From Alphaproteobacteria bacterium (GTDB lineage Bacteria > Pseudomonadota > Alphaproteobacteria > Micropepsales > Micropepsaceae), in NCBI GenBank assembly GCA_003131925.1, contig PKWC01000072.1, positions 36,938 through 71,852 on the forward strand: a stretch of DNA of 34,915 nt, given 5' to 3'. The translations under genes were made by a program, and so were the position numbers. Shown here one piece after another: positions 22,994 to 31,416 of this stretch (the first letter of the stretch is position 1; each line of letters begins with the position of its first letter). Under the pieces are notes generated by a model. The model did not search any database. It saw only the letters and a list, made by a program, of their open reading frames with translations, and was not told where the DNA came from.

Positions 22994-24643
22994 ATGAAAC
23001 TGAAAACCATTCTGTTGGGTGCGGCAGCGTTTGCATGGCTCGTTGGGCCGGCTTTTGCACAGGATGCGGCAAGCGCCGCCGCTCCTGCCGATTCGCCCAA
23101 GAAGCACCACCACCACGCCAATACGCTTGAAGAGCGGCTCGACCGCATGGAGCGGATCATCCAGGAGCAGCAAGCCGAGATTCGCGACCTGAAGGTGCAG
23201 ACCGGACAGGCCAGCGGCGGCGCGTCCGCCACGGCGGCAGCCGCGCCTCCGCAGCCCCAGCCCGAGGTGAGTGCCGCGCAATTCGAGGCGCTGCAGAACC
23301 AGATTTATGAACAGGCGGCGGAGAACAAGAGCCACGCCGTGGTCACCCTCAAGAAGGGCAGGCCGACGATCGCGACGCCCGACGGGAAATATTCGCTGTC
23401 GATCATTTCCCTCGTGCAGGCGGACGCAGCGACGTTTGACGATGCCGCCGTCACCGGCCCGAAAGGCACCCCCGTCCTCAGCCGCAGCGGCTTCAACTTC
23501 CGCCGCGCGCAGATCGGAGTCCAGGGCGTGCTGGGCAGCGATTTCGACTACAAGTTCAACTATGATTTCGGTGGCGCGGGCGGCCAGGAGAGCGGCGCGG
23601 AAAATATCATCACCGGAACTACGCCGCCAACCGTCGCGGTCAATCCAAGCGGCGCGAGGATTCAGTCGGCCTTTGTCACATACAAGGGGATTCTCGATCC
23701 GTTCACCTTCAAGATCGGCGCATTTCCGACGCCTGCCAATCTTGCCGATGCGACCGGAGCCGACGACCTGTTGCTCAATGAACGGCCCTCGCCCGCGCAA
23801 CTGTCGCGAGGGCTGGATGCCGATGACGGGCGCACCGGTGTCGGATTCCAGGGCAACGGAAGCATCTGGTACACCTCGGCCTATCTGACGTCCGACACTG
23901 TTGGCAAAGGCCAGATCGAAGGCCAGGAGGCTTTTGTCGGCCGCGTGGCGATCGCCCCCATTCAGGATCCCGACAGTAATTTCAACATCCATCTCGGCGG
24001 CAATGTCGGCGATGTGTTCCATCCCGAAGGCGTGAATCCGGCGTCTTGCACGACGACTGCGCCGGCTTGCTATCTCGTGTCGTTCTCGGATCGCCCCGAG
24101 CTGCGCGAATGGAACGTCTCCTGGATCAACAGCGGCAACATCAACGCAAAATCCGCCTACAGCGCCGGCGCCGAAGCCGCAGTCAGCTACGGCCCGTTCC
24201 TGCTCGAGGGTGAAAATTTCTGGTACGGCATCAGCCGCCGCGACGCGAGCACCGGCCAGACCAATCCCACCTTCTCGGGTTGGTATATCGAAGGCAGCTG
24301 GGTGCTCACCGGCGAACCGCGCACCTACAGCATGGCGAACGCAGCCTTCCTGCGGCCTGTGCCCGCCAGCGATTTCGACCCCGCCCACGATTCGTGGGGC
24401 GCCTGGGAATTTGCGGCGCGCTACAGCGACGCGGATCTGAACTACGACGTCAACTCGCTTGTCGCGGCGGATCAAGTGCATGGCGGCGATCAGAAGATCT
24501 GGTCGGCAGGGTTCAACTTCTATCCGAACTACAACCTGAAATTCATGCTCGACTGGCAGAACATCGATATCAGCCGGCCGTGGTCGGGCGCGTTCGGCAC
24601 CCGATACGATGCATTTTCGCTGCGGGCCCAAGTCTCGCTTTGA
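22994..24643 (+). CDS. Porin, phosphate-selective OprO/OprP type
   Basis: This 549-aa outer-membrane protein has a signal peptide cut after A22 (VGPAFA-QDA). A His cluster at residues 38-41 is followed by an N-terminal coiled coil at about 44-70 (LEERLDRMERIIQEQQAEI) that probably trimerises in the periplasm. A Pro/Ala-rich linker leads into a long beta-barrel of the Porin_O_P type. Barrel features include KYSLSIISLVQADAATF, the FNFRRAQIGVQGVLGSDFDY segment, and alternating aromatic strands to the C-terminal FSLRAQVSL. OprP and OprO carry phosphate or polyphosphate. In alphaproteobacteria the family is broader, so the substrate is inferred. A candidate PHO box and a sigma70 promoter lie upstream. 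Confidence 0.88.
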   Translation: MKLKTILLGAAAFAWLVGPAFAQDAASAAAPADSPKKHHHHANTLEERLDRMERIIQEQQAEIRDLKVQTGQASGGASATAAAAPPQPQPEVSAAQFEALQNQIYEQAAENKSHAVVTLKKGRPTIATPDGKYSLSIISLVQADAATFDDAAVTGPKGTPVLSRSGFNFRRAQIGVQGVLGSDFDYKFNYDFGGAGGQESGAENIITGTTPPTVAVNPSGARIQSAFVTYKGILDPFTFKIGAFPTPANLADATGADDLLLNERPSPAQLSRGLDADDGRTGVGFQGNGSIWYTSAYLTSDTVGKGQIEGQEAFVGRVAIAPIQDPDSNFNIHLGGNVGDVFHPEGVNPASCTTTAPACYLVSFSDRPELREWNVSWINSGNINAKSAYSAGAEAAVSYGPFLLEGENFWYGISRRDASTGQTNPTFSGWYIEGSWVLTGEPRTYSMANAAFLRPVPASDFDPAHDSWGAWEFAARYSDADLNYDVNSLVAADQVHGGDQKIWSAGFNFYPNYNLKFMLDWQNIDISRPWSGAFGTRYDAFSLRAQVSL

Positions 24644-24660
24644 GGACAGTTTAGGGAGCG

Positions 24661-24765
24661 ATGGGCGACGAGAACGCGAAGCTGAAAAGGCTTCTCGCCG
24701 AGACCGTGCAAGGCAATGCGACGCCGACGGATCGAGCGCGAAAAATGCTAGCGCCCGCTCTCTCG
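24661..24765 (+). pseudogene. IS3-family orfA 3' remnant
   Basis: About 35 codons begin GDENAKLKRLLAE, the conserved C-terminal leucine-zipper region of IS3-family OrfA. They continue with degraded sequence that aligns with the usual LDNAxLKDxxxKK ending. The A-rich CGAAAAATG at about 24739 corresponds to the orfA/orfB frameshift region, after which the similarity stops. No orfB or terminal inverted repeat is seen. It sits between the porin stop and the end of a minus-strand gene, a neutral place for an insertion scar. Confidence 0.6.
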
Positions 24766-24773
24766 CGGGGTGA

Positions 24774-25178
24774 TCAGCGGCGCAGGAAGTCGCGCAACGC
24801 GCCGCGCAATTTCGGACTGAAGCCGAGGGCGAATCCGGCGAACAGGGCCGCAGCAATCGAGCGCGTGGGATAGCGGTCCGCCAGATCCAGGATATCGGTC
24901 CCGAAGGTCTCGCCGAGGGTCTGCCCAATACGGAAGAACAGCGTCTTTCGTGCCTTGGCCCGCATTCGGGCGAGCGCGAATTGGCCGAAGAAAACGGCAA
25001 GGGCGCAGAATAGCAGAGCGGTTCCCGCCGCGGCCAGGGCCGCCAGAGGCGGCGAGAGAAACATCGCGAAAGCGAAATAATCCGCAGCGACACAGAGCGC
25101 GAAGGCCGCCGTCAACCCTATGGCGCAAGCCAGGATGACAGCGACGATGATGATTGCGCGGAACAGAAGGCCGCTCAT
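24774..25178 (-). CDS. Small membrane protein, holin/YqjE-like
   Basis: This 134-aa protein has two clear hydrophobic segments at about residues 5-34 and 44-66, and a weaker one near 110-122. A basic amphipathic stretch (LARMRAKARKTLFF) and a basic C-terminus (SPKLRGALRDFLRR) are also present. The layout resembles YqjE and the PF07332 phage-holin-like superfamily. Members are often encoded just after a DUF883/YqjD protein, as here, with a 20-bp gap. The YqjD-YqjE pair is stress-induced in E. coli, so this is likely a two-gene envelope stress operon. The function is not known and the family assignment is by layout rather than strong motifs. Confidence 0.65.
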   Translation of the reverse strand: MSGLLFRAIIIVAVILACAIGLTAAFALCVAADYFAFAMFLSPPLAALAAAGTALLFCALAVFFGQFALARMRAKARKTLFFRIGQTLGETFGTDILDLADRYPTRSIAAALFAGFALGFSPKLRGALRDFLRR

Positions 25179-25198
25179 CGGACCGGCCGCGGGATCGG

Positions 25199-25477
25199 TT
25201 AGCGGCGGGCGCCGAACAGAATGCCCAACACCACTCCGATGCCAAAGGCGGTCGCTGCCGAGGTCACCGGGCGGGCTTCGATCCGTTGGGTCAGGTCATC
25301 CGCGCTCTTCTTGACTTCGCTCCATGCGCGCTCGCCGGTCGCGCGTGCCGCCTGCGCGGCTTCGCTGCCTGCGTTACGGGCGGCGGATTCCAGAAGCTGG
25401 CCCAGTTTCGTGAATTCGGCGCGCAGCTGCTTCAGTTCGTCGGAAAGAGCCTGAACATCCGATTCGGTCGCAGACAT
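25199..25477 (-). CDS. DUF883 (ElaB/YqjD-like) membrane-anchored protein
   Basis: This 92-aa protein has a long polar coiled coil (VQALSDELKQLRAEFTKLGQ) with many alanines, the VTSAATAFGIG motif and a C-terminal membrane anchor with glycine spacing (GIGVVLGILFGARR). These are hallmarks of the ElaB/YqjD family. In E. coli these tail-anchored proteins bind ribosomes at the membrane in stationary phase. Whether this one does is inferred. The start ATG 25477 has AGAGGAG 7 nt upstream. It is the first gene of a two-gene unit with the holin/YqjE-like gene. Confidence 0.85.
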   Translation of the reverse strand: MSATESDVQALSDELKQLRAEFTKLGQLLESAARNAGSEAAQAARATGERAWSEVKKSADDLTQRIEARPVTSAATAFGIGVVLGILFGARR

Positions 25478-25693
25478 GATTTATCTCCTCTGGCGAGCGG
25501 CTGTATATCACGGGAAAATACGCGGGCTCCACCCGGCTTTTCGCGCGGAACCCGGGAATGAATCTAATCCCGTTTCGTTTCCCAAGGGTTGCGACGACGG
25601 GTTCGCCCCCCGCTGGTAGCATTGTCCCTCGGGCAACGCTAACCTCGCCCGATCTGCCGGACCTCCCTTTCGTCGAGTTTTCTGGAACTGCGC

Positions 25694-25834
25694 ATGGCGT
25701 CTCAGAGTCCCCAGGCTTCGTTGGCAGAACCCGCAAGGCGTCACTGGGCCATCCCTCATGTCGCGGCCGGCCGCGCGATGATCTGGCTCGGGCTGTGGGT
25801 CGAGCTGTGGTTCCGAAAGAGGAAAGCGACCTAG
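25694..25834 (+). CDS. Possible 46-aa membrane peptide
   Basis: This short frame runs from ATG 25694 to TAG 25832-25834. The first 25 residues are polar. They are followed by a Trp-rich hydrophobic helix and a basic end (RAMIWLGLWVELWFRKRKAT), a layout typical of small single-span inner-membrane proteins. A weak GGA lies 10 nt upstream. It is the only coding-like signal in the 489-bp gap (25478-25966) between the DUF883 gene and mlaA. Longer frames there on either strand have poor composition. No homologue comes to mind, and it could be chance. Confidence 0.35.
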   Translation: MASQSPQASLAEPARRHWAIPHVAAGRAMIWLGLWVELWFRKRKAT

Positions 25835-25966
25835 ATCCGGACCAATCAGCTTGCTCTGGGGCGCGAAGCCGTTGCATCTTGGCCCGAGCGTGCCCTCGCA
25901 CCATATGTTAACCCGGTACGGATTTTCGCCCAGATCGTTATGAGATGGGATCAGAGAGGGATTTGC

Positions 25967-26695
25967 ATGGCTCCGCTCCTTCGGAACCTCGCCGCCGCGC
26001 TTTTGGCTCTCACCGCGGCGGGATGCGCGACCGCGCCCAACGGCCCCGGCGTAGATCAGAACGATCCTTATGAAGTGCAGAACCGCAAGATTTTCGAGCT
26101 CAACCAGTCGCTCGACAGGAATTTCATGCTTCCGGTGGCCAAAGGCTATGTCGCGGTGGTTCCGGAACCAGCCCGTGATGGCATTCATAATTTTCTGGCC
26201 AATCTCCATGTGCCGGTGATTTTCGCGAACGATGTGCTGCAGGGTGAAGTCAACCGGGCGGGCGACACGTTCGGTCGCTTTGCCGTCAATTCGACCGTGG
26301 GCGTCGGCGGACTGATCGATGTCGCGGCAAAGATCGGGATTCCGGAACATCACTCGGATTTTGGCGAAACACTAGCCGTGTACGGCGTCGATGAGGGACC
26401 GTACCTTGTCTTGCCGCTGATCGGTCCCAGCAACCCGCGCGACGCCGCCGGATACGTCGTAGACGCAGCGCTCGATCCATCGACCTGGATCAGCTGGCGC
26501 AGCAGCACGTTTTTCAAGCTCGGCCGCGGCGCGCTTGACATCGTCGATGAACGCTCCCGCAACATCGAGACGCTGGACGAACTCGAACGCACCTCAGTCG
26601 ATCTCTATGCCACGCTGCGCAGCCTCTATCGGCAGCACCGGGAGGCCGAGATCAATCACGGCAAGGCGAATATCGAAAACTTGCCGAATTTCTAG
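25967..26695 (+). CDS. mlaA: MlaA (VacJ) family outer-membrane lipoprotein
   Basis: This 242-aa lipoprotein has a lipobox LTAAGC with C20 as the lipidated cysteine. It shows the MlaA/VacJ signature DPYEVQNRKIFELNQSLDRNFM. RFAVNSTVGVGGLIDVA, the GETLAVYGVDEGPYLVLPLIGPSNPRDAAG block and a C-terminal helical region follow. MlaA forms a ring-like channel that removes phospholipid from the outer leaflet of the outer membrane and passes it to MlaC. The start is ATG 25967, with AGAGGG 6 nt upstream. hpnN follows by 40 bp, and the MlaC-like hpnM converges from the other side, so a lipid-trafficking module is likely. Confidence 0.92.
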   Translation: MAPLLRNLAAALLALTAAGCATAPNGPGVDQNDPYEVQNRKIFELNQSLDRNFMLPVAKGYVAVVPEPARDGIHNFLANLHVPVIFANDVLQGEVNRAGDTFGRFAVNSTVGVGGLIDVAAKIGIPEHHSDFGETLAVYGVDEGPYLVLPLIGPSNPRDAAGYVVDAALDPSTWISWRSSTFFKLGRGALDIVDERSRNIETLDELERTSVDLYATLRSLYRQHREAEINHGKANIENLPNF

Positions 26696-26735
26696 TCGCC
26701 GGCTTGCTCCACCGGAGCCGCAGAGGGGCGGTCGC

Positions 26736-29342
26736 ATGCCAGCACCGATCGTAGAGCGGATCGTCGGGTTCTGCGCCAAGCATGCGGGCCTGCTCGTCAT
26801 TGCTGCGCTTGTCGGGTCCATTCTTGCCTGCTTCTACAGCGCCACGCATTTCGCCATGAACACCGACGCGGAGTCGCTGATCTCGCCCCAGACGACGTGG
26901 CGCAAGCGTGTCGCCGCGTTCGATTCCGAATTCCCCCAGCTGGGCAACAGTATCGCGATCGTCGTAGACGGCGCCACGCCGGAGCTGGCGGAACGGGGCG
27001 CGGCGGAACTCTCCGCTGCGCTCGAAGGTCGCCGTGACCTTTTTCACGATGTGCGCCGGCCCGATGGCGGCCCGTTCTTCGCCCATGAAGGATTGCTTTT
27101 CTTCCCGCTCGCGCAGGTGAGATCCACCACGCAACAACTGATTGCCGCCCAGCCTTTTCTGGGAGCGCTGGCCGTCGATCCGAGCTTGCGCGGCATCATG
27201 GACAGCCTGTCGACTGCTCTTCAGGGCGTGCAGCGCGGCCAGGCGTCGCTTGACTCGCTGGCCCGCCCGATCGGCGCTTTCTCGTCCACCCTCGATGCGG
27301 TGGCCGCGCGCAAACCCGCATTCCTCGCCTGGGGGTCGCTGATCACAGGTGCGCCGCCAAATTCACTCGAGATGCGCCGGTTCGTCCAAGTGCAGCCGAA
27401 GCTCGATTATCGCGCGCTCATGCCGGGCAAGCGCGCGACCACTTCGATCCGCACCGTCGCGCGCAGGCTGAACCTCACGCCCGATGCGGGCATACGCGTC
27501 CGGCTCACCGGACCGGTACCGATGGCCGACGAGGAATTCAGCACCATCAAGGACCGTGCGCGACTGATGGTCGCGCTGATGACGTCGGGCGTTCTCGTCA
27601 TGCTCTGGCTGGCCGTGCGCTCCGTTCGGATCATCCTCGCCATCCTGCTCACCATCCTTGTGGGTCTCGCCGCAACCACGGCCATCGGACTTCTGGTCGT
27701 CGGCTCCTTCAACATCATCTCGGTCGCGTTCATTGCTCTCTTTGTCGGCCTGGGAGTCGATTTCGGCATCCAGTTTTGCGTCCGCTATCGCGCGGAACGG
27801 CATAAGGAAGACGATCTCGACCTGGCATTGCGCAATGCGGGCAGCGGCGTGGGCAATGCACTGACCCTTGCCGCCGGCGCCACCGCGGCCGGATTCTATT
27901 CGTTTCTGCCGACAAGCTATTCCGGCGTCGCGGAGCTTGGACTGATTGCGGGCACTGGCATGCTCGTGACCTTCGGCCTCAGCATCACGCTCCTGCCGGC
28001 GTTGTTGAAGCTGATGCGTCCCGGCGGCGAGCCGGATACGATCGGCTATCGTGTATTGGCGCCGCTTGATCGCATGCTCGGCGAGGGCAGGGTGATCGTG
28101 CTGGCGGTCGCTGTCCTGCTCGGCATTGTGTGCATTGCTGCGCTGCCGAGATTGACCTTCGACTTCAATCCTCTCGATCTGCGCAGCCCCAAGGGCGAAG
28201 CCGTCGGCACGGCGCTCGATCTGATGCGAGATCCCGCAACGTCTCCCAACACGATCGATGTCGTCGTTCCGTCGAACCAAGCAGCTCAGCACGTGTCCGC
28301 GGCCCTTTCCGCGCTGCCGGCCGTATCCAACGTGGTGAGCATCGACAGCTTTATTCCCGACGATCAGAAGCCGAAGCTCGTTCTTATCCGCGACGCCGAC
28401 AGTCTGTTGGACACCACGCTCAACCCCTTCCTGACAAAACCGCCGCCATCCGATCGGGATGTTGTCGCGAGTTTGCGCACTGCTGCACAGGCGCTCGAGT
28501 CCGCCGCGACGGGTGCGGACGGGCAGGCAGCGCAGCGCGCCAAGCATCTCGCGGGTGTGATCGACACGATCGCTCGCGGTGCACCGGATCTGCGCCGCCG
28601 CGCGCAGGTCGCTCTTGTTCCCGGTCTCCAGACGATGCTCGACCAGGTCCGCGCCGCGCTCACTGCCACGCCGGTCTCGCGCGCGTCATTGACGAAGTCC
28701 TTCGCGCGGGACTGGGTCACCGCCGACGGGAAATATCGCCTCCAGGTTTTCCCCCGGGGCAATGCCAACAACAATGCCGTGCTGACCGAGTTCACCCGCG
28801 AGGTTCGCATCCTCGCGCCCGAATCGGTCGGCACGCCGATTTCGATTCAGGAATCGGGGCGCACGATCGTGCGCGCGTTCATCCAGGCGGGCGTTTTGTC
28901 TTTCCTGTCGATCACGATTCTGCTGCTGTTTGCGCTCAGGAGCATTGCCGACGTGGCGATCGCGCTCGGACCGCTCGTACTGGCCGGCGTTCTCACGCTT
29001 GGCACCTGCGTCATCATCGGTCTGCCGCTGAACTTCGCGAACATCATCGCGCTGCCGCTTCTGTTCGGCATCGGCGTCGCCTTCGACATCTATTTCGTGA
29101 TGGCCTGGCGCTCGGGGATGCGCCGGCTTCTGAGATCGCCGTTGACGCGTGCGGTGATCCTGAGCGCAGGCACGACGGCCTCGGCGTTCGGCACGCTCTG
29201 GCTCTCAAGCCACCCGGGACTCGCGAGCATGGGCGAGCTCCTGGCGATTTCGCTCATCTGGATTCTCGCGAGCGTGCTCTTTCTGCTGCCCGCGCTGCTC
29301 GCGCAGGCGACATTCCGCGGCGGCATGCCCGAATGGGTATAG
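26736..29342 (+). CDS. hpnN: HpnN-like RND/MMPL family lipid transporter
   Basis: This 868-aa inner-membrane protein has the two-repeat RND/MMPL plan. TM1 is at about residues 13-32. A periplasmic loop of about 240 residues is followed by five closely spaced spans at about 280-450 (MVALMTSGVLVMLWLAVRSV onward, with GLGVDFGIQFCVRYR). A second periplasmic domain follows, then a final set of five spans (SFLSITILLLFALRSIAD, LPLLFGIGVAFDIYFVMAWR) to the C-terminus. Length and order fit HpnN, which moves hopanoids to the outer membrane in Rhodopseudomonas. The substrate here is inferred from the family and from mlaA and hpnM beside it. ATG 26736 has GAGGGG 7 nt upstream. Confidence 0.85.
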   Translation: MPAPIVERIVGFCAKHAGLLVIAALVGSILACFYSATHFAMNTDAESLISPQTTWRKRVAAFDSEFPQLGNSIAIVVDGATPELAERGAAELSAALEGRRDLFHDVRRPDGGPFFAHEGLLFFPLAQVRSTTQQLIAAQPFLGALAVDPSLRGIMDSLSTALQGVQRGQASLDSLARPIGAFSSTLDAVAARKPAFLAWGSLITGAPPNSLEMRRFVQVQPKLDYRALMPGKRATTSIRTVARRLNLTPDAGIRVRLTGPVPMADEEFSTIKDRARLMVALMTSGVLVMLWLAVRSVRIILAILLTILVGLAATTAIGLLVVGSFNIISVAFIALFVGLGVDFGIQFCVRYRAERHKEDDLDLALRNAGSGVGNALTLAAGATAAGFYSFLPTSYSGVAELGLIAGTGMLVTFGLSITLLPALLKLMRPGGEPDTIGYRVLAPLDRMLGEGRVIVLAVAVLLGIVCIAALPRLTFDFNPLDLRSPKGEAVGTALDLMRDPATSPNTIDVVVPSNQAAQHVSAALSALPAVSNVVSIDSFIPDDQKPKLVLIRDADSLLDTTLNPFLTKPPPSDRDVVASLRTAAQALESAATGADGQAAQRAKHLAGVIDTIARGAPDLRRRAQVALVPGLQTMLDQVRAALTATPVSRASLTKSFARDWVTADGKYRLQVFPRGNANNNAVLTEFTREVRILAPESVGTPISIQESGRTIVRAFIQAGVLSFLSITILLLFALRSIADVAIALGPLVLAGVLTLGTCVIIGLPLNFANIIALPLLFGIGVAFDIYFVMAWRSGMRRLLRSPLTRAVILSAGTTASAFGTLWLSSHPGLASMGELLAISLIWILASVLFLLPALLAQATFRGGMPEWV

Positions 29343-29358
29343 AGGCGACGGACCGCTC

Positions 29359-29973
29359 TTACTTCGCGCCGCCGTTCAGGAGATTGTTCGAGAGCTGATC
29401 CATCCGCGCGACCAGCGCCGGCGCGCCGCCACTTGCAAGCGTCGCAGCAAAATCGGAGCGGCGCATGGCCAACTCGCTGACATAGCCTTCGAGGAAAACG
29501 TCGATCACCTTCCAGCTTCCGCCGGATTCGCGCATGCGATAGGTGAGCGGCACCGGCTTGTCGCCGACAGGTACCAGAGTCGTCAGCACGACTTTGTCGG
29601 GTCCTCTCTGCTGCACTGTGGGATTGACGGTGAACTGTTCGCCGCCAAACTTCTGGAAATTGGCCGCGTAGTTGGCGACCGTCATGCGCCGGAACGCAGC
29701 AACGAGGTTCGTCCTGTCGCGCTCGGCGAGTGAGGACCAGCTCGGACCGACGATGAATTGTATCATCGCGGGCAGGTCGTAGGCCGCGTCCACCGCCGGC
29801 TCCATCGCACGGAAGCGGCCCTGCATGCCGAGTTGCGGCCCCTTTTTCATCGTGTCGAGGAGTGCGTTGTAGAAGGTTTGGATCCGGTCCGCCGCCGGGT
29901 CTGCCGCACTGGCCGGAGCGGAAAGCCCCAGCGCGAGGGCAACGGCAACAACGCAGGCCTTCCAGACATGCAT
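29359..29973 (-). CDS. hpnM: HpnM / MlaC-like periplasmic lipid-binding protein
   Basis: This 204-aa protein has a signal peptide (ACVVAVALALGLSAPASA-ADP) and the MlaC/Ttg2D fold pattern. A helical first half (AADRIQTFYNALLDTMKKG) leads to the conserved FIVGPSWSSLAERDRTNLVAAFRRM. Beta strands follow, with VNPTVQQRGPDKVVLTTLVP and SGGSWKVIDVFLEGYVSELAMRRSDF. Such proteins ferry a lipid across the periplasm. The HpnM subgroup travels with HpnN in hopanoid producers. The start at 29973 is set by the signal peptide: the longer frame to 30033 is not needed. It converges on hpnN with 16 bp between stops. Confidence 0.88.
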   Translation of the reverse strand: MHVWKACVVAVALALGLSAPASAADPAADRIQTFYNALLDTMKKGPQLGMQGRFRAMEPAVDAAYDLPAMIQFIVGPSWSSLAERDRTNLVAAFRRMTVANYAANFQKFGGEQFTVNPTVQQRGPDKVVLTTLVPVGDKPVPLTYRMRESGGSWKVIDVFLEGYVSELAMRRSDFAATLASGGAPALVARMDQLSNNLLNGGAK

Positions 29974-30049
29974 GGTGGGGCGTCTCCTCGAATCTCCAGC
30001 CGGGCATGCCGGCTGACCACCTTGAAAACGCATGGGCCGCGTTTCGGGC

Positions 30050-30409
30050 CTAATTGAGGCGAGTCAGGAGGAGATGTTCCTCGCAGCGCCAATCGGTCGA
30101 GTCACCTACGGAACTGCACCAGACCGGGCGGAGCTGAGGCCAGGTCGGAATATAGCGGAAGGAGAGCGACCCGTCGCCCGCGCGGTAATGAAGAGGCGGC
30201 GAGTCGGGCAGGCGCGGGATATAGGCGGGCACGAGTTCGGCGAGCGCTGGCGGAAACCGTCCCTTGTCCCGATGATAGGCCTGCAACGCCATCAGTACCT
30301 CGTTGGCGTTGCGCCGCAGCGCCAAACCGTCCGGATCCTGCGCCACGGGATAGACCGAACATGACGCGGTGAATGCAGCCGCGAAAAAGACGGCGATGAT
30401 CGCGCGCAT
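30050..30409 (-). CDS. Small lipoprotein, unknown function
   Basis: This 119-aa protein has a lipoprotein signal (MRAIIAVFFAAAFTASC) with C17 in the lipobox. The mature part (NEVLMALQAYHRDKGRFPPA then LAELVPAYIPRLP) resembles the segment after the pilin helix in type II secretion GspG-like pseudopilins, but without a pilin N-terminus. Two cysteines near the end (WCSSVGDSTDWRC) may form a disulfide. No function is known. The start ATG 30409 overlaps the esterase stop by one base (TGATG), so translation is coupled to the operon prmA-aminopeptidase P-esterase upstream. Confidence 0.75.
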   Translation of the reverse strand: MRAIIAVFFAAAFTASCSVYPVAQDPDGLALRRNANEVLMALQAYHRDKGRFPPALAELVPAYIPRLPDSPPLHYRAGDGSLSFRYIPTWPQLRPVWCSSVGDSTDWRCEEHLLLTRLN

Positions 30410-31416
30410 CAGCTCAGCGCCTTTGCAAGGATCGGCAGGCTCTTGTCCATCCGGTAGTCGACGGCGGTGTGGTCGTCGGGAAATTCCTCGTAGACATGTG
30501 CGACGCCAAGCCGCTCGAGCACGCGGTGCAGGCGCCGCGCGCCGTAGACGAGATCGTACTGGTCGACATGGCCGCAATCGATGTACAGCGCCTTCAGTTT
30601 CGCGAGGCCGCGCCCGCGCGATTCCGCGAGTAGCACGGGATCCCATGCTGTCCAGTTTTTCCACCGCTCGGCAATGAGCTCGCAGGTCTGCATGTCAACC
30701 GGCAGGCGGATGCCGAAGGGTGCCTCGGGGTCGGGATCGTAGGTCGCGCACATGGCGAGCGTCATCAGGTCGTGAAGATCGCCGTCTTTCATCTTGGGCG
30801 CTGCCACGACATCGCTCACCCATTTCTCGATCGAGCCGCCGGCCTTGGCAATCGCGCGCAGCAGGCGCGGAAATTCCGGCAGGTAACAAAGCTCGAACGC
30901 CATGTCGCCGGAATGACACGCGACCGCGCTCCAGAAATCGGGATAGAGGAGGGCGTGCGTGATCGAACCATAGCCGCCCGAGCTTTTGCCGAAGACACCG
31001 CGCCGTCCTGCGCCGCCGCAGCGGAAGCGATCCTCGACGAAAGGCACTCCTTCCTCGAGCAGGAAATCCGCCCAGCGGCCCGTGCCCGCGCTGTTGATGT
31101 ACTGGTTGCCGCCGAGCTTGGTGAAACAGTCCGGAAAAGCCACAACAACCGGCCGCATGGCGCCCGAGCCGATCAGCCGGTCGAGCCGCTCGGGGACATT
31201 CTCGGCGAAGTTCTTCCAGTTCGTATGCGCGGGTCCTCCGGCAGTGAAGCCCACGAGATCGACGAGCAACGGTAGCCCGTCGGGCTTTGTACCAGCGGGA
31301 ATGTAGACATCGATGATGCGCGTTGTGGGATCGCGCAGGAGATTGTCGCGCAGGACGCGGCTGTCGATCGTCAATCGATGGACCGTGCCCGCCGGGGTGG
31401 AAGCGTCGCGTCTCAT
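30409..31416 (-). CDS. Alpha/beta-hydrolase-fold esterase
   Basis: This 335-aa protein is of the PF00756-type (enterochelin esterase-like/EstD) branch. The nucleophile is the serine of GKSSGGYGS, in the G-x-S-x-G elbow. A candidate catalytic histidine is in FPDDHTAVDYR near the C-terminus, with the acid probably in the YIDCGHVDQYD region. An N-terminal beta sheet (TRIIDVYIPAGTKPDGLPLLV) and the VVVAFPDCFTKLGGNQYINS strand-loop fit the family. The substrate is unknown, and it carries no signal peptide. The start ATG 31416 overlaps the aminopeptidase stop by four bases (ATGA), and the lipoprotein gene overlaps its own stop. A longer frame to 31512 is a shadow. Confidence 0.85.
   Translation of the reverse strand: MRRDASTPAGTVHRLTIDSRVLRDNLLRDPTTRIIDVYIPAGTKPDGLPLLVDLVGFTAGGPAHTNWKNFAENVPERLDRLIGSGAMRPVVVAFPDCFTKLGGNQYINSAGTGRWADFLLEEGVPFVEDRFRCGGAGRRGVFGKSSGGYGSITHALLYPDFWSAVACHSGDMAFELCYLPEFPRLLRAIAKAGGSIEKWVSDVVAAPKMKDGDLHDLMTLAMCATYDPDPEAPFGIRLPVDMQTCELIAERWKNWTAWDPVLLAESRGRGLAKLKALYIDCGHVDQYDLVYGARRLHRVLERLGVAHVYEEFPDDHTAVDYRMDKSLPILAKALS

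Noticed and set aside
25508..26353. 281-codon minus-strand frame across the mlaA start
   Set aside because: It is antisense to the clear MlaA lipoprotein gene and has shadow-type composition.
27363..28547. 394-codon minus-strand frame inside hpnN
   Set aside because: It is antisense to the transporter and rich in Arg, Glu and Asp, typical of a shadow of membrane-protein codons.
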